From NCBI GenBank assembly GCA_030603505.1, contig JAUVXQ010000059.1, forward strand, positions 1 to 7,284: a DNA stretch of 7,284 nt. The letters are read 5' to 3'. A program made the translations under genes and the position numbers. Under the pieces are notes generated by a model. The model searched no databases. It was not told the origin of the DNA and saw only the letters and a list, made by a program, of their open reading frames with translations. Below, piece after piece: positions 1 to 4,683 of this stretch (position 1 is its first letter; each line of letters begins with the position of its first letter). This DNA is from Candidatus Heimdallarchaeota archaeon. Its GTDB lineage: Archaea; Asgardarchaeota; Heimdallarchaeia; Heimdallarchaeales; Heimdallarchaeaceae.

Positions 1-1
1 A

Positions 2-2326
2 CAGAAATCGATTAAACTTCACAATGAAGATGACATATCAGCAATTGATAGACATAGAATTTCTATTGATGGAATTGGTAAAGAAACATTTACCAAATTC
101 AGAATTGTTAATGTAAACAGTAAAAACAAATTAGTTCTAGCTTTACATGATAAAAACGGGAATATTTGGAGTGGCACTGACAAAAAAACTGTTTATTGGG
201 ATATTTTGGAAAATCTTTTCTCAAAAATTCAAGATAAGAACGCTTTTGATAGTGCTCTACAATTCCTCACACCTGAAAAGTATGCTTCTATGGATATGAT
301 AACCGCATTGAATACCATAGTGGATGATTTGAAAAAGCAAGGTTTAAAAGTATCTCACAAAGAAATGAGGCAATACCTAAATTGTAATGCTTTACACTTC
401 AATCGATTTTTACGCACTAGAGAAGTGAAACTACCCCTGTTAAATCGCAATAAATTCACTGGAAATTATAAATCTGAAATAAAATCTGATCTCAATTTTG
501 CATTTGACGAATATACACGGTACTTAAGTCTCTTAAGAGTTAATGATAGAATAATAACTGTTGATGAACTAGTAAAAGACCAACAGAGAGTTGCTATAAT
601 AAAAAATCTTATTACAGAATTCGCAAGGAATTCTGATGTTTTAGCTTCAAAATATGAAGAGAAACTTCTGCAAAATGGTGAATATGAGCTCACTAACAAA
701 CTGTTGAAATTATGTGAATATAAACTCATTAATATTCTAAAACACCTTGAAACGCTCAAGAATATGCCGATGTTATTCACTCTCCAAGATGGAAAGTTGA
801 TGACGATTAAGAATATCGTGACATTTGTTCAGTCTGTCTCTCCAAGATGGGCGTTAGGACTTATCAACAAAAAAATGGAAAAATTATTCCAAAGTACAAC
901 TATTGTTTCACCTAATAATTTTCTAACTGAAGCTTTAAAGCGTAAAAGTATACCAGCAAATAAAATTCATGAATTCTTTAAATATTTTGAACGCAATGAG
1001 TTATTATTTGAGACAGACATCATAGAACGACTAGAAGTTTGCAAGGACTATACATATGGGACTCTACTTGACAAAAAGAAGGGATTAAACTTTCGAATTT
1101 CTTCATTTAGTAAAATGATTGATTATTTTACAGCTTTAAACAGAAAAATCAAAGAACAAATGAGACACATCATTTTTGGGGATTTTGATGAAAGCACATT
1201 TGTTAAAGAAACTTTAAAGGAAATAACAAAAAAAGTTTTCACAGTTACATACAAAGGAGGTAGGCATAAACAATCCCAAACAGTAAATTGGTGGGATGAA
1301 AATAATACTATCTCGATTGGTAGATTATCAGCTACACCTTTAAAAACTACAGCTTTCAATAATGCAATGAATCATGAGCTTAAAAAAGAATTAGAAAAAA
1401 AATTTGGAAGAAAAGTTTTTCTCTACCCCTATAAGAACGGACAACTAATATTATTTTTAACAAACTTAAACACATTGTATAGCGCTAACAAGAATAATGA
1501 TTTCCTCTATATCTTTCCTAGTCTACAAAGAAATGATAAAGATGTAATTGTAATTGAATTACCAAATGGAGAATATGCCAAATCAAACTCAAATTATTTC
1601 CAAAAAATGCAATGTGATATTGAAGAACTAAAGGAGTTTATTACAAATGAATACGGAAAAACATATACTTTCGATAAATTTTTTAAAAGGGTAGCAGGAA
1701 TTTTAGATGCTCTAAAAAACCTTAAAACACTCCCAAATCATCACAATGACAGTTCATATATATTAAGGATATTCAATGATAAAGAAAATTCAGATCTTTG
1801 GAAGAAGTTTGGCAAAACAAATGATGAAAAAGCCTTCATACTCCACTTCCTTAATATTTTGTTTTCCTACCGAAATAATAATGAGGTTAGAAGTATCTTA
1901 AATTCAACCTCTAAGATGTTTACCGCATATGCGATAGTACCATATGGGCATAAAACAGATGCAACTCATGTAGAACTAATCAAAGTAAGCCCTACTTCAC
2001 TAAATATTTTCATGAACAGGAAGATGAAACCAAATATAACTTTAGAAAATCATCAAATTGAAATCATATCTCCTTTTGCGTGGTGTTCCAAAGAGCTTTC
2101 CTTTACTCTAATTTTCAATCATCTATTACATCTCCATCAAAGTTTCAGACTTAGAAAGGGATTTGTTGATGCAGGGAATGTTTCAAAATATGGATTTAGT
2201 ACAACAAAGATACCAGTTGCTAATAGTTACGCAGTTGAAACGACCTTTAAAACAAAGGGAATATATTGGTGTTGTACGATATGGCGAGCGTTTAAATGGG
2301 AAGAAATAAAAGAAAACGATACGTAA
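2..2326 (+). CDS. Large hypothetical protein, 5' end outside window, HTH-like segments
   Basis: The frame is open from base 2 to a TAA at 2324-2326, giving 774 residues without a start. A TTG at 206 is the first usual start codon in frame, but 68 sense codons precede it and look protein-like (for example ISIDGIGKETFTKF), so the true start is probably upstream of the window. I do not recognise the family. Nucleotides 329-418 encode a helix-turn-helix-like stretch (KKQGLKVSHKEMRQYLN, then FNRFLRT). Nucleotides 920-1040 encode a winged-helix-like helical repeat (LTEALKRKSIPANKIHEFF). The first half is mainly helical and rich in Lys, Asn and Leu; the second looks mixed alpha/beta, with GRLSATPLKTTAFNNAMNHE near 1318-1377. 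I see no Walker motif, clear nuclease motif, signal peptide or membrane segment. It could be a DNA-binding protein of a mobile element or a lineage-specific protein. A broken reductase gene follows immediately, which fits an insertion. The frame is secure; the function is unknown. Confidence 0.85.
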   Translation, partial: QKSIKLHNEDDISAIDRHRISIDGIGKETFTKFRIVNVNSKNKLVLALHDKNGNIWSGTDKKTVYWDILENLFSKIQDKNAFDSALQFLTPEKYASMDMITALNTIVDDLKKQGLKVSHKEMRQYLNCNALHFNRFLRTREVKLPLLNRNKFTGNYKSEIKSDLNFAFDEYTRYLSLLRVNDRIITVDELVKDQQRVAIIKNLITEFARNSDVLASKYEEKLLQNGEYELTNKLLKLCEYKLINILKHLETLKNMPMLFTLQDGKLMTIKNIVTFVQSVSPRWALGLINKKMEKLFQSTTIVSPNNFLTEALKRKSIPANKIHEFFKYFERNELLFETDIIERLEVCKDYTYGTLLDKKKGLNFRISSFSKMIDYFTALNRKIKEQMRHIIFGDFDESTFVKETLKEITKKVFTVTYKGGRHKQSQTVNWWDENNTISIGRLSATPLKTTAFNNAMNHELKKELEKKFGRKVFLYPYKNGQLILFLTNLNTLYSANKNNDFLYIFPSLQRNDKDVIVIELPNGEYAKSNSNYFQKMQCDIEELKEFITNEYGKTYTFDKFFKRVAGILDALKNLKTLPNHHNDSSYILRIFNDKENSDLWKKFGKTNDEKAFILHFLNILFSYRNNNEVRSILNSTSKMFTAYAIVPYGHKTDATHVELIKVSPTSLNIFMNRKMKPNITLENHQIEIISPFAWCSKELSFTLIFNHLLHLHQSFRLRKGFVDAGNVSKYGFSTTKIPVANSYAVETTFKTKGIYWCCTIWRAFKWEEIKENDT

Positions 2327-2351
2327 AAAATCTAGTTTCTTCAATTTTTTA
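2324..2351 (+). terminator. AT-rich hairpin overlapping the stop codon of the large hypothetical gene
   Basis: TAAAAAAT (2324-2331) and ATTTTTTA (2344-2351) are perfect 8-base arms around a 12-base loop, and the left arm contains the TAA stop. The right arm provides a run of six T, the kind of tract at which archaeal RNA polymerase tends to stop. A transcript end here is an inference. The stem has no G-C pairs and would be weak, so the T run probably matters more than the fold. Confidence 0.4.
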
Positions 2352-2380
2352 TTCTAAAAATAACTTCATTACTTCTCTTT

Positions 2381-2890
2381 AATTATTTTTCTTGGCAATT
2401 GGTGGAATCCTTTTGGGTAAGTGAAAAATATGGTTATGCAAGATTTGAGACTGTACAACCACCTTATTGTATAATACGAAGAATGCTCGTTGAGCATCAA
2501 ATGTACCATGTGATTAAGAAATACAGAATTGGTGTTATTTCTTATAGTCCTTTGGCAGGTGGTTTTTTAACAGAACGATATTCTAGAGAACAATCTCTTC
2601 CAGATACCCCTCGGGGTGAAGGGGCTCAAAAACGATATTTTACGGATAAACGATGGAAAATACATGAGGTTGTAAGAGAAATCGCAGAATCAAAAGATGT
2701 GAAAATGACGCAAATAGCACTAGCGTGGATACTAACTAAAGATTTTATCACTGCACCAATAATTGGTGCAAATAGTGTTGAGCAATTAGAAGAAAATATT
2801 AGCGCACTGGAAATCAAATTGGAGGAAAACGAAATAAAAAGATTAGATGAAATATCCGATTGGATATCAGATTATGAAGCGATTAGATAA
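2381..2890 (+). pseudogene. C-terminal half of an aldo/keto reductase, N-terminal half missing
   Basis: Family resemblance begins about 2381 with NYFSWQLVESFWVSEKYG, which matches the SNF-x-AWQL...WVSEKYG region in the middle of aldo/keto reductases. It continues through VQPPY, IGVISYSPLAGGFLTERY, ALAWIL, the cofactor-binding APIIGANSVEQLEENI and a normal C-terminus. About 165-170 residues remain of a usual 320-340. The missing half would carry the Asp, Tyr, Lys and His of the active site, so the product cannot be a normal NAD(P)H-dependent reductase. The frame is open upstream only to a TAG at 2333-2335. It has no ATG at the right place; a TTG at 2399 is the only usual start and has no ribosome site. 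No internal stops have built up, so the break may be recent or the fragment may still be translated. It lies between the large orphan gene and the convergent gelsolin-like gene, whose stop is 12 bases away. An assembly join is another possible cause. Confidence 0.8.
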
Positions 2891-2902
2891 TTGGTATTAA
2901 CT

Positions 2903-3580
2903 CTATTTCCAGAATTGCCACCATTTCTTCTTTTTTTCTTCTTTTTTATCTACTGTTCTCCTTAATTCCATCATTCCATCTTTTAATGCAATTTTGTAAA
3001 CTAGACTTCTGAAACCTTCTGGCTCCTGTTCTTCTTCAATGGTATAGATAAGGGGTTTTCTTTTTCTTTCAGTATCTAGTATTCTAGATATTTTCCCCGC
3101 TTCATATTTCTCTCTAACTTGGCTGTCTTTACCTATCCACACATATATTTCATCATAAGCATCGAGGACAAAGGCGTTTTCAGATTCAAATGCCTTATAT
3201 TCTATTGGAGCTTCTTTTACAGTCAATTTCCCCGTTTCATCTTGTTCTATTTTTAACAATTGAAAATCTTTTTGGTGTTTTTTCTTGAAGTGAACAAGAA
3301 AGCCAGGAGTATCCCCAACCACAACTTCGTAATTGATGAGGTTGTTGAATTCTTCTGGCTCATCTCCCTCCATAATCGTCTTGAGTTTAAGATTTTTATT
3401 TTGTTCTTCAACAACTTTCGCTCCCCATGCCCCAACTGCTTTGTCATCAGCATAAGATTTTGACCCTATCCAAATCCAAAGCGTTTGATCGGTTTCAACA
3501 ACGTAAACATCTCCGTTAAGAAATTCGTAAGGTTCTTTTTGAGGAACTAATTCCCTATTCATTACATGATAAACTTTCAT
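2903..3580 (-). CDS. Two-domain gelsolin-like protein with Trp-rich basic tail
   Basis: This 225-residue protein has two gelsolin-fold repeats. Domain 1 (about residues 3-82) has GDVYVVET, LWIWIG at 34-39, the following acidic-helix region (ADDKAVGAW) and EGDEPEEF at 71-78. Domain 2 (about 103-195) has FVLDAYDEIYVWIG at 137-150 and EEQEPEGF at 183-190. The YxWIG strand and the E-x-x-E-P-E-x-F ending are typical of the family. In eukaryotes gelsolin domains bind, sever or cap actin under calcium control, and two-domain gelsolins that act on actin are described from Asgard archaea; that is the likely role here. Domain 1 keeps the Gly-Asp pair (G23-D24) and an acid at D46 expected of a type-2 calcium site. 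Domain 2 has E134-N135 at the first position and E157 at the second, so its site may be degenerate. The last residues, KKKKWWQFWK, form a basic, aromatic tail outside the fold. No signal peptide or membrane segment is seen. The ATG lacks a ribosome site but has a promoter at leaderless distance. Confidence 0.9.
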   Translation of the reverse strand: MKVYHVMNRELVPQKEPYEFLNGDVYVVETDQTLWIWIGSKSYADDKAVGAWGAKVVEEQNKNLKLKTIMEGDEPEEFNNLINYEVVVGDTPGFLVHFKKKHQKDFQLLKIEQDETGKLTVKEAPIEYKAFESENAFVLDAYDEIYVWIGKDSQVREKYEAGKISRILDTERKRKPLIYTIEEEQEPEGFRSLVYKIALKDGMMELRRTVDKKEEKKKKWWQFWK

Positions 3581-3600
3581 ACGCGTAATAGTTTCTTATG

Positions 3601-3616
3601 AATTAAAAAATTTCCG
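3601..3616 (-). promoter_or_regulatory. BRE/TATA-like promoter of the gelsolin-like gene
   Basis: Read on the minus strand, CGGAAA followed by TTTTTTAATT resembles an archaeal BRE plus TATA box. Its centre is about 26 bases upstream of the ATG at 3580. At the usual 24-26 base spacing, transcription would start almost on the start codon, giving a leaderless mRNA. This agrees with the absence of a Shine-Dalgarno sequence. Confidence 0.45.
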
Positions 3617-3676
3617 TGCTAAAATTCGTATTTCAAGATCTTTTGTTTTCTTCAAATACAAGCAATTTTTGTGGTG

Positions 3677-3684
3677 TTTATATT
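3677..3684 (+). promoter_or_regulatory. TATA-like box upstream of the inverted repeat
   Basis: TTTATATT is a good match to an archaeal TATA box. A start about 25 bases downstream would fall at 3705-3712, where the inverted repeat begins, so a transcript could carry that repeat as its 5' end and run into the small reading frame at 3790. No clear BRE precedes it. In such AT-rich sequence the match could be chance. Confidence 0.3.
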
Positions 3685-3711
3685 GTTTTGTTCCTTACAA
3701 AATATGGTGTA

Positions 3712-3764
3712 ACTGGTCATCTAATGAGCACTTGTTCTCATCATGTTAATATTAAGTGACCAGT
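3712..3764 (+). repeat. Nested inverted repeat, possible structured RNA leader or operator
   Basis: ACTGGTCA (3712-3719) and TGACCAGT (3757-3764) are perfect 8-base inverted arms, half G+C in a very AT-rich gap. Inside them, ATGAG (3724-3728) and CTCAT (3737-3741) form a second stem, extendable by one further pair past a mismatch to leave a CTTG loop. The perfect palindrome TTAATATTAA follows at 3746-3755. As RNA this could fold as a three-way junction; as DNA it could be a set of regulator sites. I do not recognise it as a known riboswitch, box C/D RNA or tRNA. The symmetry is plain; the function is unknown. Confidence 0.5.
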
Positions 3765-3789
3765 GCATAGTATACCTCGGTGAAAGGAA

Positions 3790-3915
3790 ATGAAAACAAC
3801 AAGAAATTCTAACCTAACTGAACATGTGGAAAAGGAATGGAGATATCAGGTATTAGTGAAAAAGGAACAGAAGAAAAACATTAGCGTGTTCAATGGACAG
3901 TTTGTGATTTACTAA
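3790..3915 (+). CDS. Possible 41-residue small protein behind a structured leader
   Basis: ATG at 3790 to TAA at 3913-3915 encodes 41 residues (beginning MKTTRNSNLTEHVEKEW, ending NGQFVIY). GGTGA at 3779-3783 lies six bases before the ATG, the best Shine-Dalgarno match in the window and well placed. The peptide is highly charged and lysine-rich in the middle, with a short beta-prone end and no membrane segment. No family is recognised. It lies downstream of the TATA-like box at 3677 and the nested inverted repeat, and 64 bases before the isochorismatase-like gene on the same strand, so it could be a leader peptide or small regulator for that gene. An open frame of this length can arise by chance; the ribosome site is the main support. 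Confidence 0.35.
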   Translation: MKTTRNSNLTEHVEKEWRYQVLVKKEQKKNISVFNGQFVIY

Positions 3916-3979
3916 TTCCTTTTTCAATCGAAATCTATGAACTTCGAAAATCTTTTGTATCTCATCCCAATTTTTTCTT

Positions 3980-4546
3980 ATGAATTTAAGTGATTTTGAA
4001 TTAATTAATGCTTCAAATCTCCTTATTGTTATTGTAGATCCCCAACCACGTATTCTTTCAGCTACACTTTCACATGAAAAAGTCCTTAATAATATTCTTC
4101 TTCTGATAAGGAGTGCAAGAGAATTTGAAATACCTATCATAATCACTGAACAATATCCAAAAGGGCTTGGAAACATAAATGAAAAAATAGCTGAATTAAT
4201 AGAAAAAACGACCCCTATAATTGAAAAATTGGAGTTTAACTGTTTTGAAAATGAAAAGTTTACTGAAACGATTCACTCTTTTCCATCTCGAAAATATGTT
4301 ATAATCGTTGGTGTTGAAGCCCATATTTGCCTATTTCAAACAATTTTGGGTGCAATTAAAAACGATTATATTCCAATTATTATCTCTGATGCTATTTCAT
4401 CCCGAAAAGAATCGGATTATCAAACAGCGTTAAATTGTTATAAGTCTTTAAACATCCTTACCTTTTCAACAGAGATGCTAATTTATTTCCTGTTAAAAAA
4501 AGCAGGGACTCAAAAATTCAAATATTTGCTGAAGTATCTTAAGTGA
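3980..4546 (+). CDS. Isochorismatase-fold cysteine hydrolase, ISOC1/ISOC2-like
   Basis: The 188-residue product has the isochorismatase-like alpha/beta fold. The catalytic triad is visible: D20 in LLIVIVDPQ, K83 in PIIEKLEFNCF, and nucleophile C117 in VGVEAHICLFQT. Other family marks are TEQYPKGLG at 56-64, typical of the ISOC1/ISOC2 subgroup, SDAISSR in the second half, and a C-terminal ending like the subgroup's FK...LK helix. The enzymes are soluble and hydrolyse amide or related bonds through a cysteine intermediate. Relatives include N-carbamoylsarcosine amidohydrolase and nicotinamidase, while the ISOC subgroup itself has no settled substrate. The protein is slightly shorter than ISOC2 (about 205 residues) but complete. 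The ATG at 3980 is the first start after an in-frame TGA at 3938 and has no ribosome site. The next gene on the same strand, 137 bases on, is a hydantoinase subunit, which suggests a carbamoyl-amino-acid or amide substrate. Family sure, substrate unknown. Confidence 0.9.
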   Translation: MNLSDFELINASNLLIVIVDPQPRILSATLSHEKVLNNILLLIRSAREFEIPIIITEQYPKGLGNINEKIAELIEKTTPIIEKLEFNCFENEKFTETIHSFPSRKYVIIVGVEAHICLFQTILGAIKNDYIPIIISDAISSRKESDYQTALNCYKSLNILTFSTEMLIYFLLKKAGTQKFKYLLKYLK

Positions 4547-4598
4547 ATTACTACATTAACCTTCTTGGATAGTCTGTTGTTATACCTATACTTATTTA

Positions 4599-4618
4599 TT
4601 TTTCTCAATTTTTCTCAA
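4599..4618 (+). terminator. Tandem T-rich repeat, probable transcript end of the isochorismatase-like gene
   Basis: TTTTTCTCAA occurs twice in direct tandem (4599-4608 and 4609-4618), giving two T5 runs about 55 bases after the stop at 4546. Archaeal transcription often ends at such T tracts without a hairpin. If so, this gene and hyuA are separate transcripts or only partly read through. Confidence 0.4.
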
Positions 4619-4636
4619 GATTTAAAGCTCTCCTAA

Positions 4637-4648
4637 CATTTAAATTCG
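4637..4648 (+). promoter_or_regulatory. TATA-like element upstream of hyuA
   Basis: ACATTTAAATTC lies about 40 bases before the ATG of hyuA. A start about 25 bases downstream would leave a short leader holding the GAGG site. A second TTTAAA at 4621-4626 would give a leader near 35 bases and is an equally good candidate. Both lie after the T-rich repeat, so hyuA can have its own promoter. Confidence 0.3.
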
Positions 4649-4668
4649 ATTTTTTCCATCACATTATA

Positions 4669-4672
4669 GAGG
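4669..4672 (+). promoter_or_regulatory. Shine-Dalgarno-like GAGG of hyuA
   Basis: GAGG is 8 bases before the TTG at 4681 and 11 before the ATG at 4684. The spacing suits the TTG slightly better, but ATG is the stronger codon. The choice changes the protein by one residue only. Confidence 0.4.
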
Positions 4673-4683
4673 AATTAGATTTG

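Noticed and set aside
520..538. Adjacent palindromes around two CTTAAG sites in the orphan gene
   Set aside because: Short, AT-rich and inside coding sequence; expected by chance at this base composition.
466..780. Minus-strand open frame of 104 codons opposite the large orphan gene
   Set aside because: It lies wholly inside the intact plus-strand frame, has no promoter or ribosome site, and its product is a low-complexity Ser/Phe/Leu mixture typical of antisense frames.
1123..1359. Minus-strand open frame of 78 codons
   Set aside because: Antisense shadow of the large orphan gene with no independent support.
2752..2770. Near-perfect palindrome TGCACCAAT-A-ATTGGTGCA as a possible operator or attachment site
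   Set aside because: It is explained by the symmetric codons of the conserved reductase motif Ala-Pro-Ile-Ile-Gly-Ala, so it is probably coding coincidence.
2626..2817. Minus-strand open frame of 63 codons over the reductase fragment
   Set aside because: The plus strand here gives clear aldo/keto reductase homology; this frame is its shadow.
2852..2867. ATATCC-GATT-GGATAT hairpin near the end of the reductase fragment as a terminator
   Set aside because: No T run follows and the stem lies within conserved-length coding sequence.
3253..3463. Overlapping frames on both strands within the gelsolin-like gene
   Set aside because: They overlap well-conserved gelsolin coding sequence in other frames and resemble no protein.
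3705..3790. Nested repeat region as a possible tRNA
   Set aside because: No acceptor/T-arm pairing or GTTCGAN-type T-loop could be placed, and the stem lengths do not fit a cloverleaf.
3853..4176. Minus-strand open frame of 107 codons over the start of the isochorismatase-like gene
   Set aside because: The catalytic Asp and TEQYP regions are encoded on the plus strand; this is antisense.
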